This document shows, piece by piece, positions 1 to 12,819 of a stretch of DNA of 64,000 bases. This stretch comes from Dermacentor variabilis (lineage: Eukaryota > Arthropoda > Arachnida > Ixodida > Ixodidae). The notes beneath the pieces were generated by a model. It saw only the letters and a program-made list of their open reading frames with translations, made no database searches and was not told the DNA's origin. The stretch's first letter is position 1. Each line of letters starts with the position of its first letter. The stretch lies in contig NC_134568.1 in NCBI RefSeq assembly GCF_050947875.1, positions 202,583,729 through 202,647,728 of the forward strand, given 5' to 3'. Position numbers and translations under genes: made by a program.

Positions 1-439
1 AGCGATCGGCGGCAGCCATCTTTTTTTCCTTTCGGAACGGGGCAGCCTGCGACTATTGAGAGAAAATTTCAGTTTTGTTCGGCATATTAATGCATCTTTA
101 ACGCGTACACGTCACTTTGACGCGGTGAGTTTCCGCGATTTTCGGATGTCGCGTGAGAGGCAGGTGAAATGGGTGTAGCACGAAAACTTTGGTCAATAGC
201 CGAGGGCTAAGGGCGAAAAGGCGTCGAATCAGAAATAACTATTTTGCTTTTGTTCAGCCCAATCATGCATAATCAGAGTGCACACGTCATATCAGATGGG
301 GAGCTATCGTGGTTTGCGTGACGTCATGTGACTGACCGGCGAAGTGAGGGTGTCCCAAAAAAGTTCTTGACCAATCGCAGTAGGCTCATTGCAGAATTGG
401 AATAGAAAAAATTTGGAATAGCTTTACGTTATAGCGCCC
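1..439. mobile_element. DT1 DNA transposon, truncated right end
   Basis: This is the right end of a non-autonomous DNA transposon family that I call DT1. It aligns along its length with 36100-36540, the right half of the complete copy at 35560-36540. It ends in the same inverted terminus (reverse complement GGGCGCTATAACG) at position 439, and the next bases are CAG, the same triplet that follows the complete copy. The left part lies before the window. No transposase is coded here. Seen directly: terminus and homology. Inferred: mobility. Confidence 0.75.
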
Positions 440-3400
440 CAGGTCTGATAATGTTACGCGCGGATACGGGTGTAATTTACGTGCCCATAAATTGACAGGT
501 ATTGTTACTTCTTTATTACCGAGGGCTCTGGGAATGCTACGGTAAATGCGATTGACTCTAGTCTTCACAAATTTCGGGGCCAGACGCTGTCTTAGTTTTC
601 ATTCTTTGCGCTCAAAGCCTACTGACGGACATATTCGTTGTCTGAGGTTGTACGGCTTCTTGGTGCGGTGTGTTCACCGATTCAGATCTCTCCTTAGCAA
701 TTTTGCCATTGCCTGCCAGTTCTGTCTCGTATTCACGTCGTTTTGTTTCCATGGCATCGTGACGAGGAACTGAGCACTCTTATAATCATTTGTTGTTTTA
801 GTTTTTACGTTGTCCACCAATGCTGGTGTCCTGCCGAAACGGACTCGCAAAACGAACCTTTGTCACTCTGGCGTTTTCCAGGCGTTTCATCCCGCGTCAA
901 TTCTCCCAATGCCGTTTGAATACGGCGCGCACCATGGCCACTAGCTTGTTATGTCTTTTCTCCAAAATCGTTATTGCAGGATTGTGCTGAGTACGAATGT
1001 GGTCAGCACTGATTGGAAATTTCAATATTCCCCTTTTATCTCGTGCAAATAAGTTGTCATAAAACGCCGGCGTAATGATAGCGTAACAAGCCAAGTGCCA
1101 TATGTATTCTATATGGTAGTTTTTGGTTGCCAAAAGACCAGTACGTTACGTCAGAAAGAATTGTTGAGCCATAGCGCGTGTAAACGGAGGTTTAGATCGC
1201 CTTTTTGCGCGTTTCATTTCGTGCTGTTGGAGGCTATGTAATACACACTAAAACCTTGTTTATAGTATTTAATTGCTAGTATAAAATCTTGTGTTTCCAA
1301 CAGTTTGACAGCCTCCAGTTCTTCAAGTTTGTTGCTGGGATTGGTTGTGCTGGCTTTTAGCCGGTGTACTTTATACATATTTTTTACTCTGTGCCACACG
1401 AACGCAACATATGTTGTTCATTTAAATATGCATCAAGACATACCGTTACTTGTGATAGAGGAAGTGATACATGGTTCAGAAGGAAGAAAGTGTAATGATT
1501 ATTGTAGATTTTTGCAACCACTCTTTTGCAATAAGGTTGTTGAAAAGTAGAATTAACTTTTTTGATATCATGGCATACCTTTCGATAGGCTTGCAAGTGC
1601 GGGCACCTTAGTAATCAGTGGGCACAACATATCATAGTCGAGTATATTTTTGATGCTGCCTCGGTGCTCAAGGCTCAAGGAGCTCTTAATAGTCTTGTTG
1701 ATAAATAGAGTATTAAGGAAATTAATGCCGATGGACGCTCAGTGATATAGTATGATGATGCTTTAGGAAGTATAAGTTGTGGCAAATTTTTGTACAGAAC
1801 ATTACACTGCGTTCCCATAGCAATGTAGCGCAAGTAGTGCCAGATATCGACTTTATTGTGTTGATTTTTATACAAGTTACATTGGCTCGTCTTTTCCCAG
1901 TGGTAATGCACCTGAGGCATTGGTTGATGCTGGTTCGTTTTTTCTGTCACCCAGCACTGAAGGTGGCAAATGAGTGCTAGGGCTGTTAGGGCAGAATATC
2001 GAGTGTGCCATAATTGTATTTTCCAATAAGTACTGTACGCTGTGGACTGTTTGATTTTCATCTTGGCTATGAAACAGCGAAGTTTCACATTTTCTTTCTA
2101 AATGAAGCGGCGCGTTTTCTCCAGTAAGTGCCACCTTATTTTATTGAGAAAGGCATCTATTCAAAGTACACGAGGGCCGACGCTGGTAGCGGAGTTAAAC
2201 GCCAGCGCAGTGGTCCGTAGAGAGTTTTCAGCATTTGCGTTTGTTTTTGCGTAGTGAGGCAGTGTATGAATGTGCGTCTTTAGTAAATGAAAAACAAGCA
2301 CTGAAGCTTTTGAAAGAAGATAGTAGTCAAATTCGATCATTACATTTTCGTCCATTGTTACAGCCAGTGACTGGGACGTACAAAATTTTAGTTGCGTCGG
2401 CAGGCCGGGAGGAAATTGTTCTCTGCTCGGGCTACTAGTCACTGACTGAGTGTTACACGATTGATGTGCATGGTTATCGTTGTTTACGTTGAGGAAAGTG
2501 ATGCAGGTATATTGAGATGTTATATGTAAAGCAGGTTGGGAAAATGGTTGGCATGCGATGTTTCAGGTAAGCACAGGAAAAGCTATGCCCACCTCTAAAT
2601 GATAATGTCTACACTGAAGCAACGTTATTGACATCAAGATACCTCCTAATGTTTCCCCATGTGCTTTGGCATTTCAGCGGATATGTATTGCTGCTTATTT
2701 GGTCACGTCTTCTGCACTGGGGTCCTCGACTGCGCTTGAATCACATTTCCTATCATCGTTCGGCTATAGCTACATGACGTTTTTGTTACTTTTTTAAAAG
2801 CACTTAATAGTTGTGCTTCGCTGTACTGTACATCATATTCTATTGTTCCAACAACATCAGGCAGGGACGGCTGCTTACCTTGATATATTTTTCTTTTGTT
2901 ACGTGTCCCCCCACTGGTATCTTAAATGTCATATGATTTGCTTTGTTATGTCATAAAGTGAACCAACGACATTACATGTAATACATCATATAGAGCATTT
3001 GTTCACACCTCACTCTTTTTGTTAGCCGCGTCGGAGTGTGGTTCACTATGCATTTAGCAACAGCATTAGGCCAAACGTTGCGACTTCGGACAGTTGTAGC
3101 GTATAGTTCGAGAATCGGTTGACACTAGTGGCTAACTAAAGGCCAGAGTTTTAAGATTTCCATGTGACTTTGGTCTATAGTATCTGTACGGACCACCTAC
3201 TTCAAACAATTCTTAAAAGCGACCCAACAACATTCCTGTTTGCATTTTCATCCATTTCATTCCTTTAAATTGTTCGTGTGTTCATTTGTGTTAACGTGCA
3301 CCTACAATGATGAGAAAAGAGGCAAAACAAAGAAACGACCACGTTGGAGAGTGACTTTGCATGTCACTTTTAAAACGACTCGTAGTATAGTCAACATTCC

Positions 3401-3653
3401 ACGTCTCGCGCTCTACAAATGCCTGTCGAAATAACTTTTCTATTCATGTCACTTTCTCAGTGTGGTTTGGAACTTGTATATATATACATTTTCTAATGAA
3501 CATACTTGGCAGCCTTTTTGCTTTTTTGCGCAACCTGGTACTAGAAAGCAAGCTCGCTTGAGGTTTGACAGAAGACAACCTGTACAGCGCTTTTTGGCCA
3601 ATAAACTGTTCTCTGTACAAATCTATTATGGGTGCTTTCATATCCAGCTTTCA
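440..3653. other. Intergenic stretch, no supported gene
   Basis: Open frames here are all under 140 codons, low in complexity and without a recognisable domain, splice-site context or family motif. I see no SINE, LINE or inverted repeat of note. It may be unique host intergenic DNA or decayed repeat. Confidence 0.5.
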
Positions 3654-3684
3654 GGATGATGATGATGATGATGATGATATGATG
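3654..3684. repeat. (ATG)n microsatellite, tail of a minus-strand LINE
   Basis: A run of about nine ATG triplets abuts the 3' end of the LINE copy that reads leftward from 6075. On the minus strand it is a (CAT)n tail, as expected for a LINE 3' terminus. Confidence 0.8.
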
Positions 3685-3897
3685 GTGATCTATTGGCAGC
3701 CCCTTTGAAACGGGGCGGTGATCGACAGCCACCTAGACGGCTTGATTCAATCAGGTATGCTATACACGTTTTTTTCTTTCTACTATTTTTGTATATATCT
3801 CCTTAACCTTTCGTTTTCTTCCTCCAGACTTATCTACCTTTCCCCGCTACCTGTGCCTGCAACGGATCCGGCCGTATCAATCTCTTCGCTACTTTTT

Positions 3898-4433
3898 AGA
3901 GCGCAGCTCTTAGGCTCCCGTTCCTGCGGCGTGCGTCGGCGTGGTCCCTCGGCGTCCTCGTAACCGAGCGAAATAGCACAGCGAAGGATGAAAAAGCGAA
4001 CGTGGAGCGCGTGTGAAAGATGGCGATAGAGAAGAGAGCGCGAGGAGGAAAGAGGAGGAGGATAAGGCAAAAGCGTGAGAAGGGAAGCGTAGTGCCGCGC
4101 AATACGGGCCCTTTGGCGACGATGGCTACGAGATGGCGTCAGAGTAGCGCGCGTCGTCTGTTCACCGATGACGCCACCGATACCATATATGAAACAGAGC
4201 GCTACATGAGCGGAGGTCTTTCTGTGGCGTGAGCGGAGGTCTGAGTCGCGCCCATGCGTGACCCACGCGCTGCCTCTTGCGATCTCCCGATTAGCGAGGC
4301 AGTCGCGCCACACTTCGCTCCGTTTGCAAGTTGCCGCATGAGATTGTCCGCGCCAGCCAATATATCGCGAAATGAAAAAACGTATACAGCTGCGCTCAAA
4401 TTTCGTATTCGGGAGTATCGTAATCGCCAGTGA
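3898..4433. mobile_element. 536 bp insertion with 7 bp target duplication
   Basis: This block interrupts the LINE. Comparison with the uninterrupted sister copy near 60226-60300 shows the break, and ACTTTTT stands on both sides (3891-3897 and 4434-4440) as a target site duplication. The insert is GC-rich and purine-rich in its middle, has no clear inverted ends and no coding potential I trust. It could be a SINE-like retroposon or a non-autonomous DNA element. The duplication is seen directly; the class is unknown. Confidence 0.65.
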
Positions 4434-4934
4434 ACTTTTTTCAACGAATACTCTAAATGCCTCTTGCTTATCTCGATTGCTGACCGGTTGATGCTTCCGT
4501 CCACTTTGAATCCAAGGGCTTCTGGAAGGTGTACGTTACTACGGATCTCACTTGGTGAATCCCTTCGAATGCCATTAGGATTTGCTGAGTGGTCTCCGGA
4601 TTTTTGCTGCAACATACACATCTTGTTGCGAATTTTTGCTCCAGTATGTTTTTGTCCTTAGGCAACCAGTTCCAGCCTCAAATAGCAAGGCACTGCCCTT
4701 TGTTCTGTACAAATTTCCCTTCTAATTTCTATCTTCCCATTCTTGTAAATCTCCATGCTCTTTTTTGTTTCCATTCGTTGCATCCAATTCGCTGTCTCTG
4801 TTTCACTCACTTTCTTTCTGATGACTCCTGGTTGTGTATTTGCACTTTCACATACCCTGTACTTGGTTGCCAATTTTCCTGACCTGCTCCCTCATGCTGT
4901 GTCTGTGCTTTTCACGTGCAGATACTTGTAATTT

Positions 4935-5152
4935 TGCAATGAAAAAGCTAACATTGATCATATGAATTGGGTCAGCCGCCCAGGAAGAAGCTAGGTAACA
5001 TGACAGCGCTGAGACAAAGACGACCGTGCTACTCAGCTCGGTCCTGGAAGAATAACTACGGGTCGTCCTGGTCGCCGAAGATGCCGCCAGGGCACAAGGT
5101 CTTCTGGCCGACGACTAGGCTCCGCACCGCAAGGCCTCCTAAAACGCTTGCA
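4935..5152. other. Unidentified 0.2 kb insert in LINE
   Basis: LINE coding sequence on the minus strand stops near 5152 and resumes near 4935 (KYLHVK...). The intervening segment is unrelated to the family. On the plus strand it ends with AATAAA followed by an A/T-rich run (5153-5167), so it could be a cDNA-like insertion with a polyadenylation signal. Boundaries are approximate and no target duplication was found. Confidence 0.4.
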
Positions 5153-5749
5153 CAATAAAAATATTTTTCCTGCTTCTCCTTGTGTACTTCAGCCACCATT
5201 AATTTTGATCCATGTTCCTGAGGCTTTCTTGAAAACTAATTTTGCTCTGCGGTTCGCTGACTTCAAATGAGACCCAACCCATGTCACACTAGACTGCCTC
5301 ATTTGTGGTTTTACTGGGGGCTCCCAAAGCCAATCGGTCTATTGATCTTTGGTTAACCTCCAAACCCGACAAGAGGTCCGCTTTGAAGCACAGAATGGCA
5401 TTTGTGAACGTTACCGCTGGAAACATTACTTCTTTTCAGATTCCACGCACCACCTCATATATATTGTGGCCGCAAAGTGCTCTATGTTTCATCGTTGCTG
5501 CATTTAACTTTCCTTTCATTTACAGATTATCTTGGCGGGTGCTTAACCAAGTATTACCTTCGTTTATGTATTCACCGAGGTATATATATTACATGGCTAC
5601 GGGTATGACTTGCTGTTGAATTAACGTCGCGTAATTACTCGTCTCTTGGTTAAAGATTATAATTCTCGATTTCTTTGTGCTAAACTTAAGGCCTAGATTT
5701 ATTGCTGTGTTGCCACACATTCACAAGTATCTGTAAATATTTGTACTCG

Positions 5750-5852
<103 letters not shown>

Positions 5853-6075
5853 CAGCAGCTGCACTAAATCGTCATATATGCCTTCGTGCTTGAGAATATT
5901 CCGTAATTCCCTGTCTTACGTTGTCGTATAAGCTTCTTTCATACCTACAAATGCTATCCATAGAGGTCTATTCTGCGGTGTCTCAAACATGTCCTTGGGT
6001 TAAGGAATGACAGCACAGTAGTGCAGACGATCACAAGGGCATTCAGCTTTTTACACCAATCTAGCAAGCCGAATT

Positions 6076-6596
6076 ATTACCATCGACCATGCCGATGGGG
6101 GCGGCACAAATTGAGGAAGTCCGACTCGCCGCGACCAGATAGCGAGCGATTAGGTTCGCTCCCACGCTGAACACCAACGCCTAATTGTTCGTGTCTACGG
6201 TCACGCGAACGGTGGCGCGTTCGAACGGTCGTGTTCGTCCATTCCTGTGCCCTGCTCCTAAGCCTTTCGAAAGGAGGTCCCGCGAACCGCCTGCGAGCGC
6301 GTGAGACGCCCACGCAGCTAGCCGACACCAAGCCAAAGAGGAACAGGCTACTTCCTTTTGCGCCCGAATAACCCCGCCGTTAGGTGGCGTTAGCAGCGTA
6401 GCACTGACGGCAGCTGGAAATAAGGTCGCCTCCCTTGAAGCTACCACGAAGGGAAAGTAGGGACGCAGGCGTCAATTCCCCTTATCAAATCCGAATCACG
6501 CGGGAAAGGATGACAAACGGAAGCAGGCAGAGTCGTCGCCAGTAGGAGGGAGTGAAAAGCTTATAACTGCCGCTGACTCAAATCTGTAGGTTCTCA
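6076..6596. other. Unidentified GC-rich stretch between LINE copies
   Basis: About 520 bases between the 5' break of one LINE and the 3' end of the next. It is CpG-rich and shows no protein motif. It could be decayed repeat or host sequence. Confidence 0.4.
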
Positions 6597-6926
6597 GAGG
6601 CAATTGTGGAGCAGATGAAGAGAGAGAGACAGAAGAAAGGCAGGGAAGTTAACCAGATGGGAAGATCCGGTTTGCTACCTTACGCTGGGGAGAGAGGGGA
6701 TGGGGAGGTAACGTGATAGCAAAGTACAGATAAAGAAAGAAAGGAGCATAGACATACAATTACAGTTGATCACTGTCACCGCAAACCGTCACCGCACAGC
6801 ACTGTAGCACTTGCAGCACTATAAATATCTGTTCAGGCTACAGCCGCTTGTCCAGTTCTGTTGCCCTTAAAAACTGCAACAGTGCCCTCATCGCCCTCCG
6901 CTGCGATGGCTTGTGATGTCGGCATT

Positions 6927-9900
6927 CTAAATAAGTTCCTCAGTTAGAGGTCTTTGGTCAAAGCGCGCTATCGCGATTGCGAGTGATCGTATCTGTAAAT
7001 TGTAGCGAGGACAGTCACAGAGAAGGTGCTGAAGGGTCTCCTCGCTACCACAATCATCACACGAAGCATCGTCGGCCCATACGATTCGGAATGCAAAAGG
7101 CTTAGTGAAGGCCACCGCTAGCCATATTCGACAAGCAGGGTAGCTTTGCGACGGCAGAGTCCAGCTGGAATGCAAGGAGGGGAGTCTAGGCTGTGCAGCT
7201 GGTTTTGAAAATTTCCTGCGTTCCAGGAGAACGTGATATCACGGGTGAGCATTCGAAGTTTTCTAGTGGCATCTGTCCTTGATAACTGTATCGGCTCCTG
7301 TTCGTTGCCTTGAAGAGTCGACCGAGCAGCGTTATCCGCTTGTTCGTTCTCTATGACGCCTCAGTGACTTGGAAGCCACTGAAATGTCACGTGGGCTCCT
7401 ATCTCTATCAAGGTATGGATGAGTTCTCTAATCTCGAATACCATTTGTTCGTGTGGTCCATGCCGCAGGGCTGATAGCAAAGACTGCTGTGCTGCCTTCG
7501 AGTCACTGAATCTTGACCATCTTCGAGGTTGTTCTTCGCTGACGAGACGGAGTGCAGCGCGAGGAGCTGCAAGCCCGCAGCCGTCGGTGTCGTTGGGTGA
7601 CACGTCTTGAAACTGATGGTGGTGCCTTTCGCTGGGAAAACCACGGCTTCAGAGAAGCACTGGAGAGTTGCCGATCCATCAGTATAAATATGTACGTGGT
7701 CGGCGTACCTCTCCTGCAAAAGGAGCAGAGTTATTTAGGTGCAGGTGATGACAGCTCAGATTTTTTCTGGATTCCTGGTACGGTGAGGTGCACTGCAGGT
7801 CGAGCCGAACACCATAGAGGAATCAATGGCTTAGTTGCGGTGGGGAAGCCTGATGGATCTAAGGCGGGTGTAATAATCCTAAATAGTTGTACAAAATGAT
7901 GCCTGCGGCCTTTCTGACGGTAGTGTTGCCAGATGAGGGGAACGGGCACGGATAAAGTGCCTAATGTGCACTCTCAACACTTCCACTGCAATGTGTGTTC
8001 TTATGGGTTGGTCCCGGGCGATTGGAATAGTCGCCACTGTCGATGTGCATTTTGGTAAACCAAGACAAACCCTGAGAGCGTGAGCTTGAATAGCCTGTAG
8101 AGCACGATGATTTGTCTGGCAAGTGTTGGTCAGTAAGGGCAAACTATATCTCAAGAAGCCCAGAAGAAGAGCCCTGTACAATTCCAACATTGCATGCACT
8201 GACATTCCCCAAGTGTTTTCGCCCAGAAACTTGAAAAGCTAGTTCTCTGTCAGACGCTGTTTCAAGTAAGTCACATGCGGGCTCCATGAGAGGTCTCTAT
8301 CAATGATTATGCCAAGAAACCTGTCAGTCTTATAAGAAATTATATGACCATTTATTGAGATGGCGTAGGGTATCATTGGTTTGCGAGTGAATGTCATCAG
8401 TGCACATTTGTGTGACGAGATTTCAAGACCTTGGTTGCGGAGGTATATAGCTGTCAGAGTAGCAGCTTTTTGAAGCCCTGCACATATCTGAAGACGTGTC
8501 ACACCTGAAGTCCATATACATATATCGTCTGCGTACATTGATATCTTGATCGTTGGTGGCAGATGTTCAACGAGACCAATGAGTGTGAGGTTGAATAGGG
8601 TGGGGCTTGGAGCAGCGCCTTGAGGAACACCTCGGTAGGTGTAGTGTCGTGCGGTTTGACCATCGCCGGTACACGCAAAGAACGATCTCATAAAAAGGTA
8701 ATAAGAAATCCATTGAAAAACTCGACCACCTAGGCCAACCATCTCAAGAGCATCGGTGATAGCCTCGTGAGATACGTTATCGTATGCCCCCTTGGCATTC
8801 AAGAGCAAAGGTGCAGATAATCTTTTGCATGACTTTTGATGCTGGACATACGTAGTGAGATCAACAAGGCTGTCTACTGATGAGCGACCTCGACAAAAAC
8901 CAACCATGCAATTTGGGAACCTGTTGTAAGGTTCCAGATACCACTCCAAGCGGGCAAGGTTCATCTTTTCCATTATCTTTCCCACACAGCTGGCGAGCGC
9001 TATTGGGCGGTATGAGGTGAGTTCAAGTGGGGACTTGCCTTGCTTCAGGAGAGGGACGAAGCGGCTTGTCTTCCGTTCTTCGGGAACCATGCCATCTTGC
9101 CAAGATACGTTGTAGAGACCTAACAGTTCTGTCCATGCACCTTCACTCAGGTTGTTCAAGGCGCGGTAGGACATTCCATCTGATCCCAGGGATGAAGAAC
9201 GCCCGCATAGAGCAAGAGCCTCTTCAAGTTACTCCATTGTGAAAGGAAGATCCATGCGGCAGTCACGCGAAACAGGGATGTCACTGAGGGAGATCTTGGA
9301 GCGGTTGTTCGGCCAACGATCCTTGCATACGTCTTCTGCAACATCAGCATCCAGTTGCCTCTGGAAGAGCGCCAGCGCTTTGAATGGGAAGCGTTGTTCA
9401 GGGAGGGAACGCAGACCACGTATGGTTCTCCAGATGTTGGAAAGTGGCTTTAGGGGGTCTAGTGACTGGCAAAACATTGTCCAACGTAGATATGCCAATC
9501 TATCTATGCGACGTTGAATTTTCGTTTGTAGTTGTCTGGTTGTGCTAAAGTCATCGATGGATTTCGTACGCCGATATAGCCGCCCCGCACCACGACAGAG
9601 TGTACGAAGCCACTCCAACTCTATATCCAAATCCGTGTGCTTCGACGAAACCGTGACCGTGTGCGTGGCGTCTCGCATTGCAGACTTGATTGTTTCCTCT
9701 ATTCCAGAGGACAAGCCCTCTCGACAAGCATCTTCCATGGCAGAAATAAAATTAGTCCACTCAATTAATCGAATGGTGTTCCGCGGGAAGGACCTGGACA
9801 TACCTTTGATGATAAGGTACGTGGGAGTGTGATCACTTCCGTGTGTCTCGCTATCGAAAACCAATTTAACACATCTTGTGAAAGAACGAGACGAAAGCTA

Positions 9901-10600
9901 GGTCAAGACAGCCGCCGTAATTCAAGCCTCGTGTAAACGTTGGGCTGCCGTCATTCAGGAGTGAAGAGCCGTGGTTGCAGGCGAAGTTTGCTAGTCTTTC
10001 CCCTCTTGCATTTCTCCTTGTGCTTCCCCATGCCATATATGGTGCGCATTAAAATCTCCGATGATGATATATGAAGCAGGACACACCGACAAGATGTTCG
10101 TTAATCTTTTGGAATCAAAATTACTTGAATGCGATATATAAACGCCTACTAGTGTAAACATGAGTTTGCCCTTTTTAATTGTTAGGCAAACATCTTTAGT
10201 GTCATCGTGATGCAGAATTGGCTGACGAACATAGGTCGGTTCTCGACGAATTAGAACGATGCCTTTGCAGCATGCATAAGTTGTGGATATAACAGCTTCG
10301 TATCCCAATAATCTGACTGGTATCTACACGTCAGGCTCACATATGGCAATGATTAGGAACAAATTAGAATAAATATACTGACGAAAGTCTGAAAGGCGTG
10401 ACTTTAGTCCTCTTGCGTTCCGCTGGATGATTGACGCTGCCTTGACTTCTTCTAGGAAGGATGGGCGATGGTTGGCTATGTCTCTATTGGAGAGATTCAA
10501 GTACTGGGCTTAAGGCGTCCAGTACTTTCAGTACACTTCGAGCAGACGTGGTTCGAAGGTTCGACAAAATCACTCGAATGGAACTTGACGATCAGCTTTG
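6927..10600 (-). pseudogene. LM LINE ORF2: endonuclease, RT, RNase H
   Basis: Most of this polyprotein lies in one minus frame from about 10600 to 7580, broken by in-frame stops (near 10330, 9229, 8236 and 7876) and by a pair of compensating frameshifts near 10000 and 9880. Endonuclease: QRNARGLKSRL, then GDFNAHHIWHG and ETHGSDH. Reverse transcriptase (9228-8240): SYRPIALASCVGKIMEKM, GFCRGRSSVDSL, YRGVPQGAAPSPTLF and YADD. Motif A reads LLNAKGAYDNV, so the catalytic Asp of FLDxKGAYD is Asn. RNase H starts at about 7690 (IYTDGSA); a one-base loss near 7575 removes the expected Glu codon and shifts the frame. It continues through FSDSKAAQQSLLS to WLPSH and then a stop. A zinc-like tail CDDCGSEETLQHLLCDC lies in a third frame at 7175-6927. 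The enzyme is dead. Target-primed reverse transcription is the known role of the family. Confidence 0.8.
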
Positions 10601-11937
10601 AGCGTGTCATCAGCGGCAGGAGTAGGCTCCCGAGCGGGCTTGACTATCTGTTGTTCTTTGGGAAGTTGCTGGCTCGGAAGCGCAGGCCATTTTTCTTGAG
10701 AAAGATTCCTTTCAGTTGAATTTCGTATGCTGTTCAGCCCCTTTGTGGCCTGACTGAAGAATGTGGGTGCTACAATGGAAAGGCCCTTCTCCTTTCGTGT
10801 CTCTGCCTTCTTTGAGGAGGTTCGGTGACGCCGACGCTGGATCGTTTCAGCAGCCTCCCTGTGTGACGAATTGTGCTGAACCATTTGCTTGAGAACTGCG
10901 ACCTCTTTCTTGATGTGAGGGCAGTACCTAGACGAGGCAGCAAGGCAACCGTTACAGATGCCGCCCTTTAGGACAGTAGCCCGGCAAGTGCACTCCGCGT
11001 GAGGTTCAGCACACTGGGGACACAGTAACGAGTTTGGATAGACCCCCTTGACATGTCCAAGCCTGAAACACTGATGGCATTGAAGAGACCTTCGTACAAA
11101 TGGTCGAACAGGGTGTCGGAAGCGACCGACTTTTACGTGAGGTGGTATGCAATCTTCTTTGAAAATCAGTTTGACGTAGCGCAAAGTTTCAAGGCGGCTC
11201 ACGTGCGTGATGACAACACCACCACTTGCTGGTTTGACGAGGACAGGCAAGTCCGCGTTGGGAATGGCGACATCAATGTCATAAATTACACCTGCTGTGG
11301 ATGCATCGGACAGTGGGATATAGAAACGCACTTTGATGCGTCGTAGCTCCGAGATTTGCTTCAGTTTTTCGAGCGCACTCCCATCGCAAACATCGATTGC
11401 GAGGACATTTTTGCGCGTATTTATCCGAATGTCCCTAATTTCATTCGGCACGACCCATTCCAAGAAAACAGACAGCTCTTACCTGTTCAGCAATCGGAGG
11501 TTGCTTGAGGGTTCCTCGGGCACGAACGCGATGGCGTGAGGCCAGCGTTCAGGCCTTGACTTCAGGGTCGCCGTGCTCGCTTGCGTTGATGTATTCGCGT
11601 TGACAATGCTCTTTTTGGCCATCTTTCTGCGGACAGAGCTGAAGCTATCATCCGATGAGTCTTCACCCGACACAGAGTACAGCTCAGTGTCCTCGGTGTC
11701 ACTGAGCATGCTTGCTTTCTTCCTCGTGAAGGACGACCGTGATGACCTCTGGCCAGGAGGGCATCTGGAAGGCTCCGCGTCCATGGTCACAAGACCGGGA
11801 GCCGAGGCACCAGGAAATTCAGAAGATTTCGCCAGAAACCAGAGAACACAGATAGAAGTGTTATACCATGAAGACACTTCGTCGTCTTCTCGGAGCGGGT
11901 GAAGGATGACAAAAGAGTGGCGGTAGGGCCGTTTCAA
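10570..11937 (-). pseudogene. LM LINE ORF1, gag-like zinc-knuckle protein
   Basis: RNA-binding ORF1 protein of a LINE, which coats the element RNA. The frame is open from 11937 to 10570 except for one in-frame TAA at 11479-11481, so one nonsense change splits an otherwise intact ORF. The N-terminal third is Ser/Asp-rich (SDTEDTELYSVSGEDSSDD) and probably disordered. The centre carries a conserved gag-like fold (VVPNEIRDIRINTRKNVLAI onward), followed by Cys/His clusters CHQCFRLGHVKGVYP, CPQCAEPHAEC and CNGCLAASSRYCPH. In the first cluster the last Cys of CxxCxxxGHxxxxC is Tyr. The true start is probably a Met inside the first 60 residues (MDAEPS). The ORF2 frame begins at about the position where ORF1 ends. 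Confidence 0.75.
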
Positions 11938-12030
11938 GGGCGGCCATTGGGCTATGTCATGGAGCGAGCTGGAGAATAGCTCGCGGAGAATGCACAGGCA
12001 TGCGACCTTGTAGTAGTAGCGGGCGGCCTA

Positions 12031-12489
12031 AATTTCTAATCTAAAGCGGAAAGGGGCGAGACTAGCCCAGCGTTTGGCGTAGGGTGTAGACGACTTGCGC
12101 CAGATGGCTCCCCGCGTGCAGATTCTGGTGTGCATGGTGCCGAAGGTACCTGTACGTGACACTAACGTACAAAGAACAGTTGTGACTAATGAGGCGATTT
12201 GGAAAGTGAACCGAGTACACGGTTTCGAGGTTATGCAAATCAACAGGGAAATGAGAAGGTATGGTGGTTTTCAAAGAGACGGAATTCCCTTCCGTCACGG
12301 GCTTGGACGAGAATTTGGCTGGCGACTTGCTGGGCGTGCAATTGTTTTTTTGGGAGCCCACGCGTACTCAGGCGGGCAGGGTAAGTAGTAATAAAGAAGG
12401 CCCCCTGGGGAACCTTAGACTAGCATCACCGGAAACAACAACAACAACAAAAAAACACAGAAAGAACGGGTCAAGTTCTTGCTGTGCAA
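12031..12489. other. Unidentified stretch between LM and LB LINEs
   Basis: Overlapping plus-strand frames of 60-100 codons are open here but show no domain I recognise. A short CAA/A run lies at about 12434-12455. It may be the untranslated 5' part of the LB LINE that starts coding near 12490, or older sequence. Confidence 0.35.
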
Positions 12490-12819
12490 TGGGTTACATA
12501 AACACGCAAGGCGGCAGAAGTGATTAGAAATTGAGGTGCAGGTAAATAGAGATCAAATAGGTGTGTTTGCGGTTACAGAAATGCACCTTAGAGACTTGAA
12601 AGAGTCACCAATGATTGAGAATTATGTTTGGGAACGATGCAACAGAACACAATAGGAAAGAAAGGGAGGGGGAGTCGGAATGCTCATACATCACGGAGCC
12701 AAAGAATAAATTTAAAGTGTGAAGAGCATCTTTGGTTATCAGGCACAGTCGGTGGAAAGAAAGCTTGGCTGAGCGTGACGTATTTATTGACGGGAAAAAT
12801 TGTGAAGAGAAGAATGAAG
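12490..12819 (+). pseudogene. LB LINE segment 1: N-terminal endonuclease
   Basis: First piece of an LB-family LINE interrupted many times. The translation with several frameshifts and stops reads an APE-type endonuclease start: INTQGGRSD, then VFAVTEMHLRDL, KGGGVGMLIH, EEHLWLSGTVGGKK and SVTYLLTGK. It ends in the codons AAT GAA G at 12819, immediately before a DT1 terminus, and its continuation (AG TTA GTG ...) is found at 27140. The two pieces are adjacent parts of one reading frame with neither gap nor overlap, apart from the duplicated triplet. Confidence 0.75.

Larger units (their letters stand above)
6597..12030 (-). mobile_element. LM LINE, near full-length, two ORFs, decayed
   Basis: A minus-strand non-LTR retrotransposon of about 5.4 kb. 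From 12030 leftward: short 5' region, ORF1 (gag-like with Cys/His knuckles), ORF2 with APE-type endonuclease, reverse transcriptase, RNase H and a C-terminal CxxC...HxxxxC motif, then a 3' untranslated region (about 6920-6600) containing a pyrimidine-rich stretch around GGTTAACTTCCCTGCC that is repeated as isolated remnants near 43.3 kb and 54.3 kb. The presence of RNase H suggests the I/R1/LOA group; the exact clade is not determined. Outer ends are approximate and no target duplication was identified. Confidence 0.8.
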
